DNA from: Triops longicaudatus
Taxonomy: Eukaryota; Arthropoda; Branchiopoda; Notostraca; Triopsidae
DNA: 64,000 bases
Direction of reading: 5' to 3'
Assembly (NCBI GenBank): GCA_022885665.1
Contig: JAGQDJ010000046.1
Location: 248,001-312,000, forward strand
Shown: positions 48,001 through 60,000 of the stretch, piece after piece
Layout of the letters: each line of letters starts with the position of its first letter
Numbering within the stretch: position 1 is the stretch's first letter
Position numbers and translations under genes: made by a program
Notes under the pieces: generated by a model
Database searches by the model: none
What the model was told of the DNA's origin: nothing
What the model saw: the letters and a program-made list of their open reading frames with translations, nothing else

Positions 48001-51000
48001 GGAGCTTAGTGGTTATCCAGCGCTGTCGAAGGTTGAAGCTCTCTTGCTGTGAAACTCTTGGTGTGTTTAAGAAGCAACATACACAACAACACGTTAGCAT
48101 TTGCATAAAACTTGCAGGTACAAGAAAAAACTGGAAAAGTCGCTATGAAAGTAGAATACGGACCTGAACAACAAAAAGGGGTTCCGCTACAAGTCTGAAG
48201 AACCACCGAATGGTAATGACTTTCCAAGGAGGAGGAGAGAGGAGATGGTGATGGTGATGGGGCCCTAAGATTGAGATGTCCCGGGTTTTACTCCGAGACC
48301 CAGGTGCACCCATTCTAACCATGCCCTATTAGCATACCTGACCGTCCGGGGCTTTTGGCTTGTACACGAAACTAGCCTCGCGTTGGGTGCACGGTGTGTT
48401 CCTGGTGCCTGAGAAGGTCATATGTCCTACCTTTTTCTACGCAAGGGTGGTCTCCGGGGCCGAACATTGGTGCACAAGCCCCGTCCCTCTTTCATATTAT
48501 TCCTTTTCCTTTCCTCTAGATTAAGAGCTTGAGAATTCAAGACATCAGAAGACCCTTCAAGGATGGCTATCGGCTCCAAGGAAGCCCACCCAAGAGCACC
48601 CAATTCTTGAACAGCCAAAAAAAAGGAACCCGTTTGGTAGGTTTTTGCGTGTTTCATTCCTTAACGTTATAGTTAGGGCCAACGCCAATCAACAACTCTA
48701 TCCGACGAGCTTGTCAGCGCCTTGGCATCGTTTCTACATTGCAACGCATTTTCCTCTCAACGAGCGGAAAGCTTCGTTGAATTTACTAATAATCATCGCA
48801 ACAACTTTACCATGAGCGGGTTAACTCGCTCTACTGTAGAGCTACTGTATTCGAGGCTTTAAGAGCTTTAGAGTAAAAGACAAGGTTTTGTGCGATTTTC
48901 AAGGTTGAGTTGATCGTTTCACTGACGAGAATAATGCGAACATGGTAATATCCAAGCCAAATATTGAGATAGTTCACAAACAAACAAATCTGAAATGCGG
49001 ACGGAGCATAAAGGTATATATTTAATGATTTTCCACTTGAACGTTAACTACCATGTTCTCATAGGCCATAACGAAAACCGCTCAGAGATCCAAATTACTT
49101 GGTGTGCGATATATTCAAGTCCGAGACTTGAGCCGACGACTTTCTTTTGAGAAGGGCCGAGTTCGAGCCAGGAAGTATGCAAATTAGCCATTGCGTGTGT
49201 GTAGCAGAGACGTCATCAAGACCTCCCGCGTGTATGCATAAGGGAATAGGAACGAACACAACGGCACGCCGAGCGAAGCCAGGTATGGAATATAATATAA
49301 ACCACCGCGGACTTCTCCGAGAAGGAAAAAGGCAAAGCTTGGGGGCAATTACCACACGTGAAGTTACACCAGGCGAGCTGTGCCAATTAAGACGTTTGTT
49401 GCGCTGCAACGAAGACTTGGAAAACCGTTCTCAGCAAAAAATAAAGAATCTTACACGGCTTAGGGAAGGGCTAAAAAAGTTGCCTCTCGAAAAGAGAAAA
49501 AGCTAGCTGATAATGAAACGTTTTCTAAATTGAGTGCTAACAAAATAGCTTCCAACTATAATACGACGTTACCCCAAGAATGCTGCTCGTTCTAAGAGAT
49601 GCAAGGGAAGATAACAAGGTGTTTTTTTCCTATCTTCAAAAGAGCGGCCGAGAAGTCTTTCCTTTGCTTATACGTTCCTTTTCTGCACTCCGTCAGCCGG
49701 TCAGGTATGAAGGATGGTTATACAAAAAGAAAAGGTGGGGAGTTAATGTCTCTATCTTAAATCTACCTGGGGGCTTCGTCCCTTCCCCAGAAGTTTAGAG
49801 CAGTCCTGGGATTTTACTTGAAGTCTCTTTTCTCTAACTGGGGACGTGGAAGACGTGCCAATGGTTCGTCCAATGCCGCAGCACGCACGCAGGTGCGCCT
49901 TTCTTACCCTAAGGTAACACACGATCCACGACGGGCGGAGATCATTAACTTTCTGTTCTTTTTCTTATGTGACTACCCTTTTTCAGAGACCGCTCTCTAA
50001 ATATTTGACGTTCACTCAGAATTGAGTGAACACTGCCATCTAGTCCAATTATTAATACCCAGTGCTTTAAGCCGAGCATCAAGAAATCAAACCTAAATCT
50101 TCGGAGGTTGAAAACCTAACTGAAAAGAAATATCTAGCTGCAATTCGGTACATCCGAATTTGTCCTTTGAAGCTTCATAACAAGTTTAATGTCTCGTGGC
50201 ATTCATCTTCTCGCATTTGAAATTATAGTCTGAACGATTATAATCTTTCTCAAGGGTTAGTGTATGTAATGCTAATTACTGGGATATGTTATAAACTCAG
50301 ACCTTATTTTAGTTTTACTGTTTTACAATTTAAGGAATACTTTGCTTCATCGGGGAAAAGATTTTACGAAGAAACGGTTAGTCTGCTTCTACATTCCATT
50401 CCGTCCTGCGTTGCTTGTAAGTATGTATTTGTTTTTATCAAAACAATTTGTTGAACATTTTTCCTAAGCTGTATAATTATGTAGAGTGTAACGATGTATT
50501 CACAATACAGTTAGTGCGTGCTAACAATTAGGCTGTAGCTTATATGGGTCTGCTGACCCACTAGTAGACACATGTCGCTCGCAACGCAAGCTCCAGTAGT
50601 ATAAAATAGCTGCTTTTTTAATTAGTAATGTTTCAAATGTGTACTTCTTTTTCATGCGCTATCACATCGAACAAACATGCAATTATAGAATGAAAATGCA
50701 CTTTATTTCAATTATTATTCCACATAAAAATTTCTAACATTTCAGTTGCACTAAACATGCAAAACTATCTTTGTCAACTACCCTTCTCAGCTACCCTTCT
50801 GTACCAACTAGTTGGCAATGACAGAGATCTGTTGTATGTAAATATCACTGCAAGCGAATATGTTACAACGGATGCTTTCACCGTTAATTTACGTGGGTAT
50901 GTGGCTGCGATCTGTGAAAATCTTCAATAAAAGCTGGCATTTTGTAATAATAAGGTTTCATAATAGCGAAATATTACATGTGAGATCTTACATTTCGGTT

Positions 51001-54000
51001 ATCAAGTGTCGCCGGCTGATAACAAATCCGTCAGACCTATTCGTCGACCCATCTTTCATCATTTGTAAGCTAATTTTTAACCATGCTCTTAACTGTGAAA
51101 TGCCTGCTTTTTAAAATGGCTATCAGGGAAAAGTTAACATTGACATGATTTAAACATGATTGGTAAGCAATTTGCAAGTCTCGAGTTCGCTTACAATTTG
51201 TCTATCAACCTCGAGAAAGTGACTACCGTATATATCTACAATTGAAATAACTTATGAACCAAAAATCTTAAAAAATACTTATAAGAACCAATGCAGCGTG
51301 AACGAATGGCTGGTAGCGTCGTAAATTTGGTTTCATTTGTACTAAACATCCACCGTTTATGTATATGTTTCTGTGTGCTTCTGTAGTCTCTAAGCGATCT
51401 TTAATTATATATAAGCCCAACACTTATTCTGTAGCTTACCATCAAACGGGTAATCTTGAACGACAAAAGGCCTTTTATATTCGTTTTTCTTGCATACTCA
51501 GGATAATTTTTAAGTAAAAGCAAAACAAAAAGTTTTCGCTCTGTACATAATTTTGCACAATGAAACGAACCTTTCCTTTTGACTTCATTGTAAAATTTCG
51601 GAAGTATTGTATGTTCAAAGTTGGTGTTCAAAGTTACCCCGCGACGAATACAACTTTGAACGCAAGCACGAAATTGCTCGACAAAATTCAGACATAACAT
51701 TTCAGCAGAAAATTGGCATTAATAGCGTGGATTGGTTCAATACAGCTGACATTTTTGGGTCGTAGATCAGTTCAACACATTTTTTTAAAGAAAATGTTCT
51801 TCAATAATTTTAGCAAAAAAATGAATGAAAAGAGATCGGCAGAAAAATAGGTGCTAATGCATTAAAACGTATATTTCTTTTCACGTTTGCACTCGGTTAC
51901 ACTTCTTACGGTTTTAGCGGTTTCGAACATCGAATCATGCCACGAATTTGCATCGGAAAGGAAGACCTTATTCGGAAAACTTCGGAGCAGGCATACTCAC
52001 TACCATAGACGAAATTTTGGGATTCGTAGTTAGGACAGGGATGATTTTTATTTCATACAAAATGCATTAATGCGTTAATGTCACAACTCGAAATTGTGTA
52101 CCTTATGTAATCAACCTTAATTTTTATGTTTATATAATCTACCCGCGTGCTTGAAAAAAAAAACAGATTCATGGATTGCAACCTATTTCACGAATGTAAC
52201 AGATTTCATTTTTTTCGATAGCGGAAGACGGTGTTGTGTTGGCAGCGACACAGATCGTCTTAAACCAATAAATCCAAATCCAGTATCCTTCTTAAAAAAA
52301 CACACTAACTTTCCTAGTTCTTTCCGTAGTGAAGATACTGAAAAAAAATTATCAAAAAAGGTCTTACATTCCACATTTTATTGCCTGGAAATGTGTCAAA
52401 ACACAAACTTGGTTTTGGTGTACTAAGGAAACCTATTCACGGCTGAATCTAATTGCTTTGCGTTGGTGAGGAGCAGTAGGCGGCCTACAGTCTCCTTATT
52501 AAAAGTTCAATGTCACCCCACGTGTTCAGAATTACCCAGCTTGACGGTTAAACGTAGAAAACGTTAAGGTTCCAAAGTTGTCTGAAACCCACAAATACAA
52601 AACAAGTTATAATCTAGTTTTAAGATCAAGGTAGAGCTTATGCGCTTATGGCAGATAGCTTAAGAGATTTCGCGAGCCCAACTTTGTAAACACAATTAAA
52701 TAATTAAACAATGTTTGCGACACTTAAGTTGCATTTAAACTTGTGATTGTTTCATCGTCACGTTTCTAATGGGAACATATATTGGTAATTAAGGAAACTG
52801 AGTTCAATTTAATCTTTTGGGAAATTTAAAAAGTGCAAGCTTTCTCACTGTCACCCAGGCCCGTAGCCAGTGAGTTTAAAGGGGTTAATCTCCCCTTCCG
52901 TGAAATTTTTATTTTATAATGGTGAATACAAATCGACGCATCACGTTTCTCAGATTACATATTATTAAAGTTCATAGATACATATTATTCTGAGATACAT
53001 ATTATTAAAGTTCCGAATGTGGTGAAATTAAGAGCCAGTGAAACTTCTGAATTCTACGAATGTGCAAATATTTTAAGCTATATTCTGCATATAACCAAGT
53101 TATTTCTATGAAACAGTTGACGATATCGGATTCCGTAGCTTAAAAAAAATCTTTTATACGAGCTACTCCAAGAAAATTTGTTCAGTATAGCCTATACCAT
53201 ATTTGGAAAATCGCCTGTACATGTTCTCTATATAAATGGCCATAAGCGCTTTTACCTACACCGTGGCCTTCAACACGTATCCCAACGACAACCCCAATTA
53301 GGCTTCTAATTATAGTAAAAATATTATTTAGGAAGTATGTTATCTTCCTAATTCTGTAAAGTTTGAATGATTCACTGGTGCGAATCTGTCCTTGGAGGAA
53401 AGAGCACACTAGGGTACCACTGGAAGGGAGATTAGGTGGAAAATGTCAAGCTGGCGGCAGCAGTAGTCGCTTTCAGCCAGCTAGAGACCTCTATCCGAGA
53501 CCAACGACACGTAAATTAAAAGACATCCCAGAATTTGCCAGAAGAAGCCCCATCCTTAATTCGTCAAGAATCGTTAGCCAGAAATGGTAAATTTTAGAGA
53601 AAAGATTCTTAAGAATTAAAAATCGAAAATGAGCTGCTCTAGTCAGGGTGCTCATCCCGTCTTAGGCCCAAGAGGAGTCCCCCCAAGACCCCAAAAATAC
53701 CCCCAAAAATCTATAATTGCAGGTCTTATTAAATAAATCTCAGTGTCGAAAAACATCGAACAGTTGGCAATTAAATTTTAGTTTTATTCGCAATGGATAG
53801 GAACATACTCAACGTTAGTTAAGAAGGCTTTGGTAAGTTTTCGCTTTTTCATAACTTTTCACTTGAACCGAGTGTCGCTGCACAAAAGTAAGTGACAGCA
53901 ATCTGCCGATACAGATGCTAAAGTAATTTATAATGCAGGAATGTCGAACCCTTTTTCAAGGTTCGTCAATGTGTTTGCGTACTGGACTTGCAATTCGCCA

Positions 54001-57000
54001 ACACCTGAAATAACTCTTCAAATTCGCCAACATTAGCAGGGACGGCGAGCCATGGGGGCAGTGGGGGCAGATGCCCCCATGAAAATGCTGCCATGGGGCA
54101 GTTCCATACAAACTGCCCCCATGAAAGTTTGGTAGGATTTTATCAAAGTTGTATGCTTTTGTGTTGTGTTTGTCAAGCGCCGAGTAGGTACAGTAGATAC
54201 TTGTCCTATGTAATCGAAGTAACGATTCTTAATGTACCTGTAGACTGTATTTCTCACTTGACGCAAATTCCTTTATTATTGACCAGTAGGGGCATGACAC
54301 ACTCACACGTGTGTGTACACATTGTAACTTTGTACGCGCCTGTACAGTATAACCTCAGCCAACTCATTTCTCCTGCCTGCAGGGGCAGGCTTCCCCAGCA
54401 GGAGGGCAATGTATAGTTGCTGCATGTAACGATAGAGTGGTTCCACCCAAACGCACACACACATTCTCTGTTATCCGAGGTGGTGAAGCTCGTACAACTG
54501 ATTATCACCCTACCACCATCTGTTGCCTCTGCGGAGCGATCATTCTCTGTGCTCAGACGCATAAAAACCTATCTTCGCTCCCAAATGAAAGAATCGCGAC
54601 TGACGCACTTGATGCTTTTGAACATACACAGAGAAGATTCTCGCCGACTTCATCTCAGTGAANCATTCTCTGTGCTCAGACGCATAAAAACCTATCTTCG
54701 CTCCCAAATGAAAGAATCGCGACTGACGCACTTGATGCTTTTGAACATACACAGAGAAGATTCTCGCCGACTTCATCTCAGTGAAGTGTGTAAGTTATTT
54801 GTGTCTCGCAATGCTGAGAGACGAAATGTGTTTGGCTCATTTAAGTGATTATTTACTCTACTGTTTGGCTCCTAATCTTTCATTTGAGGGCAGCCGATTT
54901 TGAATTAGGACGACTATTAGCCATTCCGAAAAGTTTGTGTATTCATTAATTGCTTGCTTATACGTACGGTATATAGATGTTATAGATGTATCTCGTCTCA
55001 TAGACCATTCCACCAGGGTGAAAAACAGGTAAGTGCAATTTTTTTACAGTTTTTCACGAATACATTACATATAAAGAAAAATAGGTAAAACATTTTTTGT
55101 GGTACCGCGCACCTAACCCCCACTCCTCGGTAGAAGGTATTGAACTGCCCCCATGACGAAATTGTAGTTCCGCCGCCACTGAACATTAGCGAAGAAAAAT
55201 AATAAAAGCAATCAATCAAAAATAAATAAAAATAAGAGTGAAAAGGACAATTTTATATTATTTAAAGAGAATTACGGTTGTCTTCCTGATTGATAAACAA
55301 ATTTAACGATAAAATGCATGAAACTAGTTATAGCTTCTCGGTATTTTCTAAAAGTACTGAAAAAATTTCTCATGCTGTTTCTGTTGCAAATGGAAACTAG
55401 TTTTAATATCTCGTCCAGTAAAAAGTAGAACAATACTAGTTTAACAAAGAATTTGTAGCCAAGCTTATTTTGTTTCCTTTTTCTTTGTTTTCGGCTATAT
55501 TTTGAGCTAAACGAAAACAAAGACATTTTTAAAGAAAAATCGTGTAGAGCCGAATAATAAACAGGATTATTAATATTGCGCGGGCGCAATTGCGAGTTTT
55601 TTATTTTCAATAACACTCGTTCAAAGTTACTCCACACTGGTAGATTTTCGAACGCGAACAAGAAATTACCTGACAAAACCATACTTGCAGAATTTTTTTT
55701 ACACTATTAATGGGAATACGCTTTACTGTTTTTATTTAACTTTGTTTATCCATTGTATGTTCAACTTTGAGGGGTGTTTCGTTTTCCGAGTTGAAGTTTT
55801 CATGCCCGTTTTCACCGCACGTCGCGCCGCGCACCCCCTCAAAAAACTCGTAAGCTATAACATGGGAAAAGGGCTGGATTGTGTAGGGCAACTTTGAGCT
55901 TTGAATTTGCTTGGAGGATGAAGTTTGTCATTTTTAAATTTCAGATTTTAGTTGCCATAAAGTCTAGTAAAAATATTGCGTACATTCCCCCTTCCCTGAA
56001 CGTTAACTCACTTCCTCAACATAAATCATGTGTTTAAACATATGTATGTATGTTTTTAAGCCCCCCCACCCCGAAATGGCCAAGTTGAGTTACACCTGAT
56101 GACGCCCCCCACCACCATGAGCACCACTGGCTCCAGTAATTGCAGGAAAAATGTTAACAAGGCATTCCGAGAAGCTATTTCTACCGAAAATTATGAGAAA
56201 TACACAAGACGGTGCTGAAGTCCAATAACCACAGCTTAATTAAATAGCAGCGTAATGTAATTTTTAATGTAAACATACTTACAATACATAAAGCTAAAAT
56301 ATAGCACGTGTCATGTACGAAGTATGGTGTCGTACTACGCACTGTGCCACGAGGGTAGCCTGTAGCCTCCTGTGGAATTAACTGAAATTGTAGGTCTTTA
56401 TAGGAAGAATTTTTAAGCTGGGATAGTGCACGCAATCACGTGCTTTTAGATACACTGTCAAGCAAATAAGTGGTTCGTCCAGAACTTCATATTCTTTATT
56501 TATTTATAAACGAACTATACTCAAAATCCACAGGATCACTCTATTCCGTAACGGGTATGGAACTTTTCGTGATGACTAGTGAAGGAAATCATTTGACATG
56601 ATGTCACTTTATCAAATAAGGTGGTCTTAAGCCGATAAAGAGATTGGTATACAATATAAACCAACCTTTTTCTTGGGAGCTAACCATGGAATGGTGCGAA
56701 AGGTTTCGGGATGATTTCTTGAAAACGGTAAAATATTTTTCAGCCTTTTTTGACAGTACAATTCTTATTAATTACATCTACCTTTTTTATTGACATACTT
56801 GCAAGGAATACGTTTGGTAATCTTTGCACAATTTTCGGCCGGAGAATATGGGATTTCCAACTTCTAAATTTTCGACGTGATTGCATCTCAAACATTTCGT
56901 CAATTTTAAAGATTTTTGCCCTAATTTTATTTTATTACATACGTGCAAGGCCGTGCCCAGTGCGGGTAAGAGGGTTGACCCCCCTCTCCCCCTCCGAAAT

Positions 57001-60000
57001 TCTTATTTTATAACGGGGAAGATAGGACAAACCTCAGATATCCCCAAGCCCCCTCGGAACCGAAATCCTGGGCCTCTCATACGTGTGACGCATGATAGAG
57101 AAAACTCAAACTTTGATTTCCTATTAAAGACTCGAAAAATTTTCGCAATGCATTGCAAATTTGCAAAGACTTCTTAGTAAAAATCTCAATCATGCATCAC
57201 TCGCACGATGTAGCAGACTTTTACTGACAATAAAAGTCTTCAAAAGATATTTCGAAATCGACTTTAAAAAATTCCCGTGAATATTTAAAAAATATTTTAT
57301 GACATGAAAAAATAACGGCCATAAATATTCTTAACCTAAAGTGAATATTTTAAACCAAAAATGATGTTTTTCGTGCAGTAGATTAGTTCGCATGGCACTA
57401 CGTGTCATTTATTTTTGCTAGGTAACTAAAGGAATCATTTCTTCATGCCACGTTGTCACTTTTATTTTGATAGTATTGGATTAATATGTAGAATTACAAT
57501 ACTAAACCGAATAGGAATGCAAAGCAATTCTGAATAAACTAAAAATATAACGAGTATATTATGAATTTACAGAAGCTGATTTTTTTTTACCACAGAAGCT
57601 GTAGGTGCAATGAATTTAAATCATGCATAAGATATTTTACTGAGCATCCTTTGGTAATTAACGACTACTTGCGACTGGCGAATTTTATTTCCAGTACCGA
57701 GCAATAAATCCGCAAGAACAGAGAATAGCTGACTCCTAATACTGACCTCGTTTACCTGTTTCCTGGCTTCGTTCTCGTTGAACCTGCCCTATTAGTCAAC
57801 TTAGAGAAGTTTCTTGATAAGAGACTTGTGCAGCGGGAGTACAAGCTTTCTCCTACCTTAACCCTCCTACATCCAGGACTCGGACTTACCCGACAAGAAT
57901 AAAAGCCCCCAAATCCCCAAGTCCCTAAGCCCCCACCTCGTTTCGTTGGTCTCTCGGGACATTCCACTCTTCCGCCTCAAGACTCCAAAATTCGCCTACA
58001 TCTTCCTTGAATCTTCTGCGCCTCCTGGGATCTCGCGCTGAGGAGCTTATAGCTTACGCCTTCATCTACCAGATTCCCCAGAGACTAACTCCGCTCTTAG
58101 GCTTCCCAAATGAAAGACGTTCTTCGGGGACTCGTCAGACCCCGGTAACTCCACGGAACCAACTTATACGATGCCACCGAGACTGCCACGAAGCTTTATC
58201 CGTTGGGCGTGGTCTTCGCCGAAAACGCCCACTTTAGCTTTCTTATGTTTTTATGGAGCTGTATTCGTGAGTTTCAACTCATGTTGCTGGAGGCGCTATT
58301 CCCCAGTGACAAGTCACTCTCCATGGGGCTATACATTCTCCGAGCCCGCTACCCAAACTTATTGACTTTCCCTGTGGACTACTCTTTAAACCATGGTCCC
58401 TGCATCTAGGCGGTCTTTCTGGAGAACTACACACAGATGTAAAGGTCTCTTATCTTTCTCGGAAACCAGAAGTTTGATGTCAAAACTAGGTATGTTGCCA
58501 TTCAAATACGTAGACTTCTCATACATGTACTAATACACAGCGGATACTTGCGCGTTCGAACATATTTTTCTAGCAAAGGAGACATGACAAAAGATCATTT
58601 CCCTACTTGTATTGCATTCGATTTTCGCCCTTGGTTGCCTCTTGAAAACACCCTCATTGGCAACTCTTCCATCTACTCACCAATAGATATTGTATGGAGA
58701 GTTTTTACGTACGAAACGGTATTGTCTGGGAGTTATTTTACCACAGGGAATTGTCCGCGCCCGTGAGTACGCCACCTTCTCGCTGTGCCTAGAGGGAGCC
58801 TCATTGAACTAGACTCGCGGACCTTCCGCGGTAGTAGCTGCAGGCCATCGTCCCAAAGGACTGACCTACCTTTATACGTTTATAGCAGCCGTACCCGTCC
58901 ACCCATTATCTTATAAAAAACGGAAACGCCAAAGTAGATAGCAGGTAGCAAAGATTAACAGAAGTTGACAGAAACTGCAAAATGAGAATCATTCGGTCAA
59001 GCAACGAAATTTTGCATTGTGCTTTTTAAAAGTATAGTTAAAAAGTTATTAAATTTGTAACAAGGAAATCGAATTGAAACCATTTGAAGTAAGTTCAAAA
59101 ATTATACGGTAGGGTCCATTACATAGTTAAGCTACTTAGCGAAAGCAAAATTCAAATCCGTCAATTATTATTAGAGTTATCGCGTAGAAAAATTAATAGA
59201 TTTGTGAATCAAACCAAAACTAACCGTCGAATATGAATTGTTTTGGCTAAGACTTCGTTTCACAGATGTATAAGTTTAGATCGAAAAGTAGTTTTCTACA
59301 TATTTTTCGCTAATATCCGAAAATTTAACAAAAACGATTGTTAACAAATTTCCAAACGCTTGTTAAAAATTAAGGAAGTGTAATAGTTTGACATTGCAAT
59401 CATCTGAGCAAGATGCTAACACTTTAGTGTTTTAAACTGATAACTTATTAAACAGTTTTTGTTAGATCTCGCAAGCCACTTAACCTAGAATTTCCCTATG
59501 AGAAAATTAGTTACGCAGGAGCATTGAATCACTACCTATCTCATTTTGCTTAGTTATTACTAGAAAATAAAATAAAAATTGCTTGTCTACTGTAGAACGA
59601 ATACTGAAACTAACATGCCCAGAAGTTCACCTCGCTCTTCGCAACACCCTAGCCTTGTTGTAACTCGTTATTTATTGTGCCAACTTGTGTGTTCCTTTAC
59701 CTTTATTTCCTGAATTTAATAACTGTGACGGTCAGTAAACCTTGATCATTAGACCGGTTGTTTAACACCTGCAAATTAAATTTAATGTCTGGCTGCAAGA
59801 AATTAATACGGCTGAAGAGTGCAAACTAAATCCTATTGCCGCATCCAACTCGTCACTGAAGAATTTGAGTCGATAATTTCAGCATCTCGAACCTTTTGAG
59901 TTACTAAGAAAGTCCCCCAGGCGCTCTTTCCTATTAATCTTACCCAACCCAGACCTTGCTTTAGGCCCCAGGCGACTTTCCTACCACTTGCGTCGTCTTG

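Larger units (their letters stand above)
54037..55181 (+). mobile_element. inner 1.1-kb hAT element
   Basis: Flanked by the exact octamer AACATTAG (54029-54036 and 55182-55189). The ends read CAGGGACGGCGAGCCATGG and, inward from the right, CAGTGGCGGCGGAACTAC. Subterminal ATGGGGGCAG/CTGCCCCCAT repeats occur at both sides. It carries only a transposase tail and is therefore an internally deleted, non-autonomous copy. Exact TSDs indicate it inserted after the outer element. Confidence 0.93.
53644..56129. mobile_element. outer hAT element with nested insertion
   Basis: The left end CAGGGTGCTCATCCC and the right end (inward CAGTGGTGCTCATGG) match over 12 bases with a one-base gap. The flanks GCTCTAGT (53636-53643) and GCTCCAGT (56130-56137) agree at 7 of 8. 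Without the inner insertion at 54037-55181 and its duplicated octamer, it is about 1.3 kb. No transposase was recognised in the outer part. The pairing of these ends is inferred from TIR and TSD together. Confidence 0.65.

Noticed and set aside
48230..48430. tRNA-derived SINE (GATGGTGATGG and GGGTTTTACTCC motifs)
   Set aside because: No proper A and B boxes in the right spacing and no tail or duplication.
49147..49506. 119-codon frame as a nested gene
   Set aside because: No recognised domain, no spliced continuation and stops close by; kept only as part of an odd GC-rich block.
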